A stretch of DNA of 64,000 bases from Guyanagaster necrorhizus (GCF_019112545.1 NW_025064880.1:497337-561336); one strand, 5' to 3'. Shown: positions 34,846 through 47,754, counted from the first letter of the stretch. Notes: generated by a model from the letters alone, not told the origin. A program made the numbers and translations.

Positions 34846-35893
34846 CGGATCATAAGAAGAAGTTTTATATTTGTACCGAAATTCGGCTGATTTATTTTCT
34901 GGGATGTACTGTTAATGATATGCGCAGAGTTTTTTTTTCTTGTTTGCTGGCAGGGTACTCAGCAATCATTTATCCGCAGTGTGCCCCGTTTGTCCTCCCG
35001 ATGCATGTTTGAATATCTGTCGAAATGAGTGAAGTTATCGTTGAAATCTCTCGGGACAGCCACAGTGAAACTGAATCGTTCTAAAAGCCTCAATGCCATT
35101 ACAATGGAAGGTAGGCGGCGTGCCTGTGCTTAGTGACGTCTGGCATGTGTGGCACACACTGCAACTAACTGTGGACAGGCCGTGAGTTCTAATGCGAGAA
35201 TGCTGATGAATTTCTTCTGAATGTCTTGACAGTTGTATTCTCATTCCAAGATCGTGATTGCTGCTTTGAATGGCCCGATGATGGGTAAAATATTACCGTG
35301 ACGTTCTACTCTTATGCGCCTTAAGACGTCGTTCTAACGAATGTACATGTTTGCACTGATGATGTGCATAGGCATTGTTGCAGAGGGAGGTGCCAGCGTT
35401 ACCTTCGCTGACCGGAGTATGTTCTATGGCTGACGCCTGGACTGTTACCAAGTCGAGGACTCCGTGCTTATCGCTTCCCTTACAGCGCAATACGAAAGAT
35501 TTACAAGCGGGATACCGGCAGAACGGTTTGGACAGATTGTCAAGCGTGAGATCAGACGTAGATTGCGCAATTTGAAGGGTATAAATCGGTGTTTCAGACG
35601 CGGTGATGATATTATTCATGAACGCTTGGAGTAGATACTCAGTTGAAAGTTGCTTATAGTTGCTGTTCCTCGTCATTGACTTATTGGTACTAGTTGTAAT
35701 CTGTATCCATATGGATCGCCTGTGCAACAGTAGCTTGGCGGTGAAATCCACGCATTCAAGTTAGGGTGATCTTGTGATCGATCGCCTCCTGGCACGACAA
35801 GTTGGAGTCCTTCTGATGAGGCGCTTCTCATTCCTTACATAAAGCTCCGCCTGCGCTGCTTTTCTTGCTCCGATCCTCTTTTGCTCTCCACCC
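34846..35893. other. 1.05 kb intergenic region upstream of the permease
   Basis: Contains a 152-codon minus-strand open frame (35293-35751) that begins with GTG and has no known domain; I do not call it. The 60 bases before the permease start are pyrimidine-rich. No RNA gene was recognised. Confidence 0.55.
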
Positions 35894-38237
35894 ATGGTCG
35901 ACCTCGAAAAAGTTCAGAAGGACGTCCGTGACACTTCTTTGAGCTCTATCAATGTCAACGGTTACTATGAGGAGGATCTCCACGAGCCGCCTTCAGAGAG
36001 CACTCTTCACCGTGGTCTCAAGGCCCGGCAGATATCCATGATTGCTGTATGCTGACATTCTTGCAACACCTATTCGGACTTGGTGTAACTAAGTCCGTTT
36101 CCTAGCTCGGTGGCGCCGTTGGTACAGGACTGATCATGTTGGCGTCTTTTTCTACTTTCCAGCCAGTTGAACTCATCTTTCTGCAGTGGGTCGGGTACGG
36201 CGCTCCGAAGGGGAGGGCCTCTTGGTCTTCTTCTGGGGTATTCGTTCGTCGGAATTGTATGTTATATGGTCATGATCGCTCTTGGAGAGATGGCAGCGTA
36301 TCTACCGCATAAAAAAGGCTTTTCCGGTTATGCAACTCGATTTGTTGATCCCGCGCTGGGGTTTGCATTGGGTTATAATTATCTCATGAAATATGTGGGT
36401 ACCACGGCCATTTTTCAGCCTATCCTCCCGGACTCAGTGTGTCTTTAGCTTATAGTAACACCGAACAATATCAACGCCGCGGGAGTGGTTGTACAGTATT
36501 GGACTAGGGCAGTTCACACTGCCATATGGATGAGTAAGTCTAGCCGAATTGAAGATTAAACTTTGCTGACTGGAGCAGGTATTTTTATTATCTTCAGTGA
36601 GCAAAGTTCCACTTCAGATGGCAGGAACAACAGAATTAAACTTCTCATCTAGTTTTTGTTGTGAATATGCTTGGAGTTCGTGTATTTGGAGAGCTCGAAT
36701 TTTGGCTCTCCAGTATCAAAGGTGAAAGTCTCCCCAGCATCATCCATTCTCTAGTTTGACACTGGCTTCAAGTTATATCTTTAATTGGGCTGTTGCTAAT
36801 GGGCATCATCATTGATTTGGGTATGTTCCGGACTTCTATCTTTCCTGCATGAGGCTTACTATACCTGAGTTTAGGTGGAAATCCTCACCATGACCGTATT
36901 GGTTTCCGTTATTGGCAGCATCCAGATGGACCTATGGGACACTACCTTTTGTCCCAAGTTCACAACGAGCACTTGTCTATTTTCCTGGGATTTTGGGCTA
37001 CTCTGACCAATGCCCTCTTCGCCTTCATCGGCACAGAACTTATTGGTGTACACCTTTCATCTCCTTGATCCTGTATCATACTGACAGTAGCGTTTTAGGT
37101 TACAGTCGGAGAGGTCTGTGCTAAACTTTGACCGTTTTACGTGTTATACTGAGAGAGATGTGTGCAGGCCGAGAACCCTCGTCGCAATATCCCCATCGCT
37201 ATCAGACGCACATTCTGGCGTATTCTCGTATTCTATGTAGGAGGGGTCTTCGTTATTGGTCTCATCGTTCCCAGTACGGCAAACGATTTGTTCGTCGCTA
37301 CCAGCGCCAAAACGGGAGGTCTGTATTTCATTTCTTTGTATATTTCCAGAGCCTCACAGGTGATCTCCTCTACTAGCTGCTGCTTCACCGTTTGTAGTTG
37401 GTGAGTCTATTTTTGTAGCAGTTTGGAAAGACATTCATCTTTGGCGCAGCGACTACTTTGGTTGGCATTCGAGTTCTAAACCATGTCATCAATGCTGCTA
37501 TCCTAATCTTTGTCATGAGCGCGGCTAATTCCGATCTGTATATCGGTTCGCGTACTCTTTATGCTCTTGCTGCTGAGGGGAAGGCCCCAAAAATTTTCAC
37601 TCGCGTGAATCGCCTGGGTGTTCCATATGTTGCATCAGCGTTTTGCACCCTGTTTTGTGGTCTGGTGTATCTCAATATTAGTTCATCCAGCGCCAAAGGT
37701 GAGGCAAGGTTGCGAAAGCCTGTTTAAGTGCTTATTATTCTCTAGTTTTCACCTGGTTCGTCAACCTTGTTTCTACATTCGGCGCAATAACATGGATATG
37801 CATTTGTATCGCTCATCTGTAAGACTGACACGACTTATTCTCATTTGTGGCGGGCTGACGAGTTTCTCAGGGCATTCATGAAAGCTCTCAAAGCTCAAGG
37901 CATGTCTCGAGACAGATTGCCGTACAAAGCGCCCTTTCAGCCCTATGGGAGCTGGTTCGCGCTCGTCGCAACATGCATCATCACCCTCTTCAAGGGCTAT
38001 GATACATTCATACCTTTTACGACCGACACCTTCATCACGTCCTATATCGGCATACCGGTGTTTATCGTCTTCTACGTGGGGTATAAGCTCTACTATAAGA
38101 CTAAACAGATTCCGCCTGAACACGTAGATTTGGTAACAGGACTGGAGTCCATAAACGAAGAGGAGGAACAGTTTGTGGCTGCACAAGCAGCACTAGGACC
38201 TCGGACTCGGCTGCAGAGAATTTGGGATTCACTTTAG
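35894..38237 (+). CDS. Amino acid permease (APC superfamily, YAT/AAT type)
   Basis: Proton-coupled plasma-membrane amino acid importer with 12 membrane helices. The cytosolic N-terminus (MVDLEKVQKDVRDTSLSS) leads to the family start STLHRGLKARQISMIALGGA, then GTGLIIGSGTALRRGGPLG in helix 1. Further blocks are YMVMIALGEMAAYLPHKKGF, NALFAFIGTELIGVTVGEAE, NPRRNIPIAIRRTFWRILVF, and VLNHVINAAILIFVMSAANS with DLYIGSRTLYALA. The segment around 37400 is solved by a 49-base intron, giving SPFVVATTLVGIRVLN. The C-terminal loop has LPYKAPFQPYGSWFAL. About 10 exons, roughly 550 residues. Substrate range cannot be read from sequence. Followed on the same strand by the phosphate transporter. Confidence 0.92.
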
Positions 38238-38868
38238 GTTATCGCATGTGTTGAGTCTGTACCTCTGACTTATTGATTTCGTACTCTTATGTGACAAATG
38301 TATAACTTGGTGAATTTTCTTACTATGTGGAGCCTTTCTGAGACCTGGTACTGGAGTGAGCTGCCGAGACGCTATGCGCTTATACATATTATAGACACAG
38401 AGCTATAGGACAGTATCCGATGCTACGTAGTCCTGGCAGCAAGGTATCTGGGTTATGTAGTTTGCGTAGTGCTACGTAGCAAAGGCTTTTTCCTGATGTG
38501 TCTATACTTAACATGACTAATGTGAAACGCGACTGGAATGTGCGGAAGGAAGAGAAGGGTCGAACTGTATGGCCGTTCGGGTACTGTTTGCGGATAGAGC
38601 CAACGAAGGCCCATGTGCAGTGGAACCGCATGGCCAGCCAGCTGCGGCACAACTTTCTGATTCCGATCGCATCGACAGCCGATCCTGCCGAGGGCGTCTT
38701 TTTATCAAAATGTACTTTTACCGGCACACGACCAATTTATACGAGAACAGTCTCGCTCCACCCAGCATCACCGGTGGGATATCAACTTGGAGAATGTGCG
38801 TCATCGACGCGATAAATAAATATCCTGACGTTGTTACCGCTCGACACAGATCCTCATAGTTGACTATC
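38238..38868. other. PHO84 upstream region
   Basis: 631 bases with overlapping chance open frames on both strands (38498-38815 plus, 38389-38727 minus). It holds the repeated GCTACGTAG palindromes listed separately. No CACGTG Pho4-type site was seen. Confidence 0.5.
38422..38480. promoter_or_regulatory. Repeated GCTACGTAG palindromes upstream of the phosphate transporter
   Basis: GCTACGTAG occurs at 38422-38430 and, as the perfect palindrome GCTACGTAGC, at 38471-38480. A related TTATGTAG and TGCGTAGT lie between. The spacing is about 49 bases, some 400 bases before the start codon. Candidate binding sites for a dimeric factor; the factor is unknown. Confidence 0.35.
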
Positions 38869-41251
38869 ATGTCTGGCGCTTCTACTGACGCTCGTACGAC
38901 TGACACGCAGCCCGCTCATGTTCCAAACAGGTCCGCCTTGGAGGAGTACGAACAAGATGGAAAGCCACCGTTTGTCCTTACGTTTACTGAGATGAAGCTA
39001 CTAGGCATTGCTGGAGTGAGTCGTCAGAATCCTGGAGCCTGCAGTGTGATTGACGACATTTATATCAGGTTGGATTCTTCCTAGACGGTGCGCATGATTG
39101 TCCTGCACGCATATATACTGGTTGACATGTCCGCCTTCTAGCTTATGATCTTTTCATCATCAATGTAAGTATCCTATCTATACCGTGATGCTGCTATGCT
39201 CATCATACCTCTAGCCTGTCGCTACCATGCTGCAATACCGCCTTTACGGCGGACATTCGCTCCCAGCCAACCTAGAAGGTTTCATGAAAGCAGGTGCAAA
39301 TATCGGAAGTGTCATCGGACAATTTGCATTTGGTGAGGATATTCTGTCCCACTATCAGGCTACAAACTGTTCATACAATTCTTGGCGAAAAGGGTATCTT
39401 GCGGACGCTTTCGGGAGAAAAACAGTCTGTACGTACATGTGTCGCTGAATATGGAGCACCTGGGGCTGACTAGGCACAGATGGCAAGGAGCTCATGCTCA
39501 TCATCCTGGCCACTATACTATGCTTGACCACGCCCACTGGTACGCGTTTTTAATACATCAATAATATCACCGGAACCTTACATTATTCAGGATCGCTATC
39601 TCCGGACAGTTGTCTCGTTTATCTAGGCGTATTTCGTATCTTGCTGGGCGTCGGCATTGGAGGGGATTATCCCATGTCCGCGTCGGTCGCCTCTGATCGT
39701 GCTAACATTCGCAAGAGAGGTACACTTCTGGCATATATTTTCGCAAACCAGGGGTGGGGCTCTCTCGCAGGCAGCTTGGTAACTATGATTGTCCTCGCTG
39801 CATACAAGCACGTCATGGATACAAAGGGAGAAACCAGTAAAGTAGATGGAGGTATGTTCCTTTCAGTCATCCAACGGGCACGCTAGCATCTCATTCTCTT
39901 TGTAGTATGGCGCATTATTATTGGTGTTTCACTTATTCCTGCCTTTGGAACCCTCTACCAGCGTCTGACACTTGCTGAATCCACACGGTTCATCGAGTCT
40001 CAGAAGAAGCCTGAATCGGATGATATCGAGCAGATCAAGAAGGCTCAAGAGGGATCAGAAGCGGCTGGTGATACTAAGGAGAAGGACAGCCCACAAGAAA
40101 GCTCCATGGAAGACCCTGACATCATCGCGACTAAGAAGGCTCATCTCAAAGAGTTCCTTCACTATTTCTCGGAATGGCGACGTGCCAAACTGCTTGTTGG
40201 AACATGTGTTTGCTGGTTCTTGCTTGATATAGCGTACGCGTCATCTTGACTCGAAATATTTTAGCCTGATGCTTTTGTAGATTTTACGGCATAAACCTGA
40301 ACCAAAATGTTGTCCTTCAGCAGATTGGATTTGATGGCAGCAGCGGGACACCTTGGGAAAAGCTCTTTAAAATTTCTACTGGCGGTATCATCATTACCGC
40401 TCTCGGTTTCGTTCCCGGTCAGTAGATAATATCTCATCTTGAGATTCTTCATTGAAATACTGTTCAGGCTACTATGTATCGGTCCTTACCATTGAAAAGC
40501 TTGGGCGGAAATGGATCCAGATCCAGGGTTTCTTGATGGCTGCCTTGTTTTGTGAGCAATTATCCGTCTGTACATTACCTTTGCTTGATTTAACCTTACT
40601 CTATAAGTGGGCATTCTGGCTGGAAAGTTCAGTTCGCTAAGCAGTGCTGGCTTCATCGTTTGCTTTGCATTTTTGCAGGTGCGCTTTGTGCTCCTGACTG
40701 CTCTGCCTTTCTGATTCTTCGCCCAGTTCTTCTTTAACTTTGGGGCAAACACGTGCGTTGTTAAATACTCTGACAGTCTGGGTCACTTGAACTGAACGTC
40801 AAATTTTATCTATAGAACGACATACGTAAGTCTTGAAAACTGTTACTCACATGTGCCATGTTGATCCTGCCATCAGTGTTATCCAGCTGAGGTTTTCCCG
40901 ACGCGCTTCCGTGCCTTTGCTCATGGCATCAGTGCTGCTTGCGGCAAGGCCGGTGCTATTATCTCTGCCCTTGCATTCAATACCCTAAGCAAAGACATTG
41001 GGACCCCTGCTGTTCTCTGGAGTAAGTCTAGTCCATGCGTTTTACTATAATTTGTCACTAATGGCGGTTCTCAGTCTTCTTCGGATGCTGTATTGTCGGT
41101 GCCGGTATGTAGATCATAAGATCCTTCATGGTGGCCGCCATCTAAGTAATTTTTAGTCTTTTCTCTTCTGCTCCCTGAAGTACGTGGTCGGGATCCCGAT
41201 GCATTACTAGCCCAGGATATTAGAGAAGCAAAGCAGAACTCACGCAAGTAA
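38869..41251 (+). CDS. PHO84: PHO84-type high-affinity inorganic phosphate transporter (MFS)
   Basis: Proton-phosphate symporter of the plasma membrane, major facilitator superfamily, 12 helices. Signature blocks: [20 protein letters not shown] (helix 1 with the family Asp), [20 protein letters not shown] (GGDYP is the phosphate-transporter signature), and [21 protein letters not shown] large charged central loop (40000-40150, rich in Lys, Glu, Ser) follows. Then come [40 protein letters not shown] and [20 protein letters not shown]. The NTTTY-CYPAEVF joint needs two small introns near 40750-40878. Start [10 protein letters not shown] at 38869. About 12 exons, near 580 residues. Phosphate-dependent regulation is expected from the family, but I saw no clear Pho4 site. 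Confidence 0.93.
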
Positions 41252-41591
41252 TCACTGAAGGATTCACGTTGCGTTGCATATAAATGTATGAGTGATGTAA
41301 TGACCAAGTTGTGTAGAATAGTGGGGAGTACAAAACTTTCAAGGCTGCGTGTTGCAGCTGAATAATGGGAAGTCTTGGTGTCAGCAGATTCGTGTAATGT
41401 GATCGTCATCGAGCCTTACCAGGAATATTTTTCTCGTGCCCTGACGTTGCTGATCAATGCTTTTCTTATTTAATAAGTGTATTTGAGTCTAGCTATATAG
41501 CTGCATGTATAAAATTCCGGCTCTTTCTGTGACGGCCATCACTCTTCTATCCTTTCTATTTTCTCCACACAGCTTCAGTACGTCCGACACA
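41252..41591. other. Pirin upstream region
   Basis: 340 bases between PHO84 and pirin on the same strand. It has a TATA box near its end and otherwise no coding signal. Confidence 0.5.
41508..41514 (+). promoter_or_regulatory. TATA box upstream of pirin
   Basis: TATAAAA, 84 bases before the chosen start at 41592. It overlaps an upstream in-frame ATG (41505), which argues that the longer reading is untranslated promoter. Confidence 0.5.
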
Positions 41592-43023
41592 ATGGCTTTA
41601 TCTCGAACTGTTGCAAAGAAAGTTTTGGCTGTGGAAACGCCAGAAGTGTGCTGGGGTTTTACCTGCATATCCAAGTGCTTATCCGTTACTTGTGTTTCAG
41701 GGCGCTGGAGCTCTGGTTAGGCGAAGCATCGGTTCCATGACTCTCAGGAATCTAACGCCCTTCCTTATGCTCGACCATTTTCATGTATCGCAAGGAGCAG
41801 TGAGTCTGATATGATTTCAAGTATCTCTTTATTTAAGGGCCCGTACCAGGGCTTCCCTGATCATCCCCACCGTGGGCAGGCCACAGTCACGTATATGTTA
41901 GAGGGGTAAGTGCTAAATACTTTCTCTTTCGATTTGAGGTTTCATCTTAAGCTGCACAGGACAAGTCGGCACGAGGACTCAGCGGGCCACAAGGGTACCA
42001 TTGGCAAGCCACATCATTGCTAGACTAGTCACTTAAGCTGATATCTTCTGCTAGAACAAGGCGGGGTTCAATGGATGTGCGCCGGAAAGGGTATTATACA
42101 CGCTGAGATGCCCGTTCATGCCCACGGTGCGCCTGACCCTCGAGGCCTACAATTATGGATAGATCTTCCGAAAGAGGTGGATATGATAACGAGTCTCTGG
42201 CAAAGCCTAATTATCTTCTTTTCCAGCATAAAATGGTGGAACCATCGTACCAGGAGTTGGGACCTGAGCAGTACGTCTATATCTTTAACACTCGTGACTG
42301 CGTTATAGATATGCGTCAACAGAATTCCTACTGCATATCCAGACGGTGTTGATGGCAGTGTCAGAATCAAGATAATCAGTGGCAAGAGTCACGGAGTCGA
42401 ATCACCAGTGAGACCCCTTGGAGGCTGCTGGTACTTCCATGTCATTTTTGACAAGAAGGATACGACCGTCTTCCAAGATATCCGTAGGTGTCTATGGTGC
42501 ATTGTTCCAGTTGCTTGTACTCACGCCGAATCTCTCAGCTTCTGGTTGGACTGCTTTTATCTACAGTGGGTGAAGAAGTGCACATATGGATCCTGTTCTG
42601 ACATGACTTTGTAGTCTGGAAAGGATCTGTTATCATTGGAAACGACACTATTGCTACTAATGCATTCCACACGATTACTCTGTCGAGCGAGCCTGAGTCG
42701 ACGGGGGTTTCAGTGAAAGCTGGAGACAATAATACCGAATTCATACTGGTTGGTATTTCTTCTAGATTCAAATGCGTCTGTCATCTCACCAGCGCCGGCA
42801 AACAGGTTGCAGGGGAACCATTGGATCAACCTGTTTACCAGTATGGGCCATTTGTAATGACTACCCGTGAAGAGATACAGAAGACGCTTATTGACTGTAA
42901 GCAGCGCATTAAATAATCGATTCTTCATTTCAATACGCTTATTTTGTCGGTGCAGATCAAACCGGAAGGAACGGGTTCGAAAAAGCGCACACTTGGCGTA
43001 GTGCTATAGGTCAGGGAGCTTGA
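41592..43023 (+). CDS. Pirin (cupin-fold iron-binding protein)
   Basis: Nuclear or cytosolic bicupin; family members bind Fe(II) and act as transcription cofactor or quercetinase-like enzyme. About 9 exons, near 300 residues. The N-terminal cupin has GAGALVRRSIGSMTLRNLTP, MLDHFHV and GFPDHPHRGQATVTYMLEG (HPH metal ligands). Then come HEDSAGHKGTI, GGVQWMCAGKGIIHAEMPVH (HxE ligands) and DPRGLQLWIDLP. The C-terminal cupin is less conserved (GKSHGVESPVRPLG, AFHTITLSSEPESTG), ending VYQYGPFVMTTREEIQKT. The join GHKGTI to EQGGVQWM needs a GC-AG intron at 42004-42054. An upstream in-frame ATG at 41505 overlaps a TATA box and is unlikely. Confidence 0.92.
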
Positions 43024-43117
43024 TACGTATAGTACCGTTATGTAGTTGCAGACACTGAAAGTAGTGGAAATAATTTGAGCTTGGCACAGCCACCTTTCAC
43101 CTTCATTGGACGATGTC

Positions 43118-46062
43118 ATGGCCAACAGAAAGGTAACACGCCGAGGCCCTGTACCATTGAATACACCTTCGCCGGTGCGACCAACGATAAATGTCGAGGA
43201 ATGGGAAGCAAGAGCACCCTTGAGCGAAGTCGAGATCAGAAGTGTTGGCATCATAAAGGCTGCCAGTGAGAGACCGCCTCTACCTCACAAGGTGCGTCAC
43301 AGGACAGATATTTTGAAGCCTTGGATTCTCATTTGCTTTCAGTTTTGTGCCGATGAGAAGTTTCCTTCGCGGCCGTCGACGCCCAAGAACAAATTATTCC
43401 TTCCAAGTTCCCGACCAAGTACACCCAATTCGTCACGACTTGCCTTGTCGACCCATGCATTACACCCCAAACAGCCCATACAGACACCACAACAGTTCTA
43501 CGACTGGTTTACCCTTATTGACCGTTCCGTTGCCCATAGCCAGGAGGCCCATTTTCGGGCACACGTCGCCAGCGTCTCGGAGCACCTGAATACATGCGAC
43601 AAACTAATTAGCCACGTTGATGAAATCGACAAAGAAGTGGATGGAATGCAGCAGGGCTGGCGTGGTGTCGAGGAAGGCGGCAGGAGTCTGAAAGATGCTT
43701 GTGAACGGCTACTAGAAGAACGAGTGAGCGGCACAAGCCAAGCCTGGCTCGCGATTGCTGATCAGTATGCTCAGGATCGACTTCTAACGTTAACGGATGA
43801 CATTGGCGCGCGTCTCGAATATTTCCAGGAGCTTGAGCATGCCACAAAAATGCTCAATCATCCCGGGGAGTCACTTGTACTTCAGGCAGACTTCTTGTAT
43901 ATGGTAGAACGGGTCGACGTCTGTATTGACTATCTCAAGGCCCATGTATGTCTCTGGTTGCCCTTGCACATATATCTTTCTTACGCTCCTGTGTAGCGTC
44001 ATTTCCGGGAAGCCGAGGTCTATCTACTTCGCTTTCAACAATGTATGACACGCGCCATGACGCTCATCAAGATGTATTTCGTAGGATCTTTGCGCGCATT
44101 ATCAGCAGACATTTCGAAGCGGTTGTCAGAGAAGGACGTTTCATCGACGGCTCAGATGCATCTGCTTTACACGCGTTTCCGAAGTATTTCGCCCCAGTTA
44201 GCTCCTCTCCTTGGAGAGTTGGAACGTCGCGCATATGCCCACAAGGACGAACTTTCATCCTTGCTATCAGAATGTCACAGCGCATACTTCAGTGCGCGCA
44301 AAGCACTCTTGGTGGCTCGTCTAATAGAAGAGATCAAAGGACTAGACCCCACCCGTACGGAGCTAGTAGAATTGGCGCGTAGTGTCGCTCATATATCTTG
44401 TGAACCCCCGTGCTTATTCCCTTTTCAGACTCGATCGGGATGCAGTTATCTAAAACAGCTATGTATGGATGAATTCAATCTGTTCAGGGAGTTCTTCAAC
44501 TCGGGAGAAAACCAGCTATAGTGAGTATGCATACTATTCTTTGTTTACTCTTCTTAACCAGATATTAGCCAGTATCTAGAAAACCTTTGCGACTACCTTT
44601 ATGATGACCTTCGGCCTCGAATTTTGCATGAGCCCAGACTCACGGCTTTATGTGAAGTATGCACAGTCTTACAGGCACTCATGGTGCTTGACATTCCTGA
44701 TCTGTCGGAGGATGAGGGCGATGAGGATGACGAACTCAATTTGGACCTTGGGAGGCCGAGGAAGAAACATGGTCTCAGCCGGCTGCATGTCAGCCAGCTT
44801 CTGCAGATGGTCCTTCAGGATGCTCAGACTCGACTATTCTTCAAAGCACAATCTGTGATTCAGTCAGATATCCGATACTACGTGCTGAAACCAGAGGACC
44901 TGGCTTATCCTGATAAGCTTTTAGGTACGCTATTCTCAGTGGTAGTTGAAAAACGATTTGATTGTAATGTGCTCAGATGCAAGAAAGCCAGCCTCGGTAT
45001 CAGATATAAAAGAAAAGGAAAGTATCAGCCAAATATTTAAGACACCATCGCTGGATAAACAGGACACCTGGTTTCCTACACTGCAGAAGACCGTCTGGGT
45101 CCTGTCGCAACTTCATGACTTTGTAAAGGTACAAGCACCTCACGCTTTACTTCACATCCAATTAACGGCTCAACGCAGCCGGCCATCTTCGAAGATATCG
45201 CACAAGAAGCTCTCAGTCTGTGTCGACAGTCCCTCGTTACAGCTTCTGAGGCGCTGAAACTCCAGAACCCTCCTACCAGCCGTCTTGATGGACAGCTTTT
45301 TCTTATCCGTCATCTTCTCATTATGAAGGAAATTACAAATAATCTGGATCTCGTACAGAGAGATTATGATCCCAGCATCAACTTTGCTGGTGTTACCGGT
45401 AAGTTTCATCGAACTGTTGCTACACCAAGTCCTGCTATTTGCTACAGACACGTTGTCGTCTTTGCTGAATAAAACCACTGCTTTTCTCCCAGATGCCTTA
45501 TTCTCGACTTTGGGCATGCCGCGGGGTGATGGCAGTATTAGAGGTGCAAAACATGTAGCATCTATGTCACTTTTGCTTCCTCGCCTGTATCTGACAGAAT
45601 TTGCAGGGGATCGATCACGAACTACGACGAGCATGCAGAGAGGCCATATCGGAGTGTGTCGATTCATTATGCGCGCCACTCCATGCGTGGGTAGACCGCG
45701 TCGATGAGTTCAACACCGCTTGGCGGACAAAGGATGCTGCTAACGCCCCTTTGATTACACAAGAATGGGCGACACAAACTGCTGCGGAAGAACTAAACGA
45801 CAATTTTCGAGCTGTGTGCGAGCGAGACTTGAATGCCAACATTGTCCGTTTGAAGCTCTATCTGGAAGATGACAGAACGGTCAACGTTTTGATTCGACTC
45901 GTGCAGGACCAGGTCCTGGAGGAGTATGATTCCTTTAGGGATCTCGCGTGGAATATGTATACCAGCGCATTGAGGCAGAACCTGCTGTCGTCGGCGGATT
46001 TACGGGAGATGCTGGAGAGTATTTGTGGTGGAGAAAGGGACGGGCCTTCGACTAATCCATAA
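43118..46062 (+). CDS. COG3: Conserved oligomeric Golgi complex subunit 3 (Sec34)
   Basis: Lobe A subunit of the COG tethering complex for retrograde traffic within the Golgi. Start MANRKVTRRGPVPLNTP; the first exons have a disordered Ser/Pro-rich region (RPSTPKNKLF). The Sec34 domain begins TPQQFYDWFTLIDRSVAHSQ. It runs through HLNTCDKLISHVDEIDKEVD (coiled coil), LEYFQELEHATKMLNHPG and FLYMVERVDVCIDYLKAH, then YLLRFQQCMTRAMTLIKMYF. Later blocks are FREFFNSGENQLYQYLENLC and DYLYDDLRPRILHEP, and the C-terminus is ANIVRLKLYLEDDRTVNVLI. An acidic insert (DEDDELNLD) lies near 44720. About 9 exons, roughly 850 residues. 94 bases downstream of pirin and convergent with NSA1. Confidence 0.92.
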
Positions 46063-46268
46063 TCGTTGCGTCTCTGACCTTCCCAGCTAATTTATTTACG
46101 AGTCTGTCGCAAATCCTTTCTTTTTTATTCAACGAAAAAATGGCAACACAACCCTTAAAGCTTAAAGCTTGGCCCCCAGCCGAATGTTAATAAGCTAAAT
46201 GATGTACTCAAATAAATCGATGATATATTGCCGTATATCTACACTTAGTGGTAAGCATTTCACATCTG

Positions 46269-47754
46269 TCAAACTTTTCGCCACTTTTTATCGTTTAGTT
46301 CACTGTCACTGTCATCGTTATCTTCACCAACATTTTCCATGGCATCCCAAACAGCATCGTCCTCATTACCGGCAGATGCGTCAGCACTTGACGCAGCGGC
46401 TATATCTCCATCCCAAACGATGACAGTGGGTATACTTTTCGAATAAACCTTGTCCAAAATCTGTCCTTTGTCCTCAGAGTTTTGACCAATTTCAGAAGGC
46501 GGCGGGACTGTGCTGTGCAATCGAAAATATCGATCCAGGGATGCCGATGCGAGTATAGTAGGCGAAGGCGCTATTGACGAAACTGCACCTGATATTCCTG
46601 TGTTGAAGATGATAAATATTGTTATCTGGTCTTGGCTAAACTGCGACACTAACCCTTATAACCGTAAAGCGCGCGGCCTGTGCGAAGATCCACCGAAAAC
46701 ATGCTGTTACTGTTATCACTAACAAATGCCTCACTGGTAATGAGAAGTGAGAGTGTTGCAAGGAAGAAGTAATTCTAGTACGAACTGTTCCGAAAACCCT
46801 TTCTCCACTGCTCGGACACTTCCGGCTTTGACGATGCCTATCCAATCAGCTACAGGCCGACGGGCCGCTCGTGTGTCGTATCGTCTCAAATGCCCAAGCT
46901 GAGTTCCGACAAGGAAATGATGTGGGGATTCTGTAGATAAATATGCCAGGGAGGTGACTCGTATGGGCTGGCGCAGACTAAGCGAATCGTTGGAGACCTA
47001 GACGAGAAAGGATGAATGAAACAGTATGGGAGCATCAAAGCAACTCACATTTTTGGCTCGCCATATCTCGCCTGGAAGGAGATCAGTATTGCGTTTCCTC
47101 TTTTTAGTGACAGCTGCTGTGGGAGGCATTGCAGGTTGCTGGAACGCCTGTTCGGTATTCCATAAGGATAGATCAACCTCGTCACCGCCATAAGCAAAAG
47201 TTTCTTGATCCGCTGCTAATTTCCATGAATAGAGTCGGGTGGGGAGAAGTGCAGTTCGCAGTTCGGCTTGAGCCTGAGCAGCTGTGCCAGATGGCGGGGT
47301 CATTCTCAAGGCTCCATTTGACGTGCAGGTAAATATTCCTCTGTGTCGCGCTTAAATCGGGGTCCTGAGACGAGGGAAATGGACGAACTGGGATGCTATG
47401 GACATTCCAACATATTTTTGATTCGCTTTTACGCGGTTCTCCTTCCAGTGGTGCAGTTGGGTGAGAGTGTTACCCTTTAGGGAGTACGTGGAAGCAGAGC
47501 CATCTCCATACGCAGCAGCCACCTTTTCTTGAGCAGATGAAATAAGATTCTGGCAGAATTTCGAGATGAGTATATACCACAGTTGATTCCGGCTTGTAGT
47601 CTACGGCCAAAGCTTGGATAGGAATTGGCCTTTGAAAATCTTCAGAGTTTTTTGGGCCCTCAGAGAGCACGGCCAACTCCGTCTTTTTACCAGAAACAGG
47701 GTATGTCAATGACTTTATGTTTCCTAGCGAATCACCAGTGACAAAGCGAGGCAT
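46269..47754 (-). CDS. NSA1: WD40 ribosome assembly factor Nsa1/WDR74
   Basis: Nucleolar WD40 protein of early pre-60S particles; a target released by the AAA ATPase Rix7/NVL. Start MPRFVTGDSLGNIKSLTYP is the family N-terminus; the upstream in-frame ATG (47835) would translate through the poly-A/T promoter tract and is rejected. AVLSEGPKNSEDFQRPIPIQ and a beta-propeller follow in about 7 exons (46650-47540). The end holds ASASLDRYFRLHSTVPPP, VYSKSIPTVIVWDGD and then an acidic tail, VWDAMENVGEDNDDSDSE, ending NDKKWRKV. Near 400 residues. Divergent from RMD5 with 132 bases between starts. Confidence 0.88.

Noticed and set aside
35293..35751. 152-codon minus-strand open frame upstream of the permease
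   Set aside because: It begins with GTG, its first ATG is 25 codons in, and the protein has no known motif or partner exon.
38498..38815. 105-codon plus frame before PHO84
   Set aside because: Overlapped by equal-size frames on the other strand; composition is not convincing; fits promoter DNA.
41505..41591. In-frame N-terminal extension of pirin
   Set aside because: Its ATG overlaps a TATAAAA box 84 bases before the family-like start, so it is probably untranslated.
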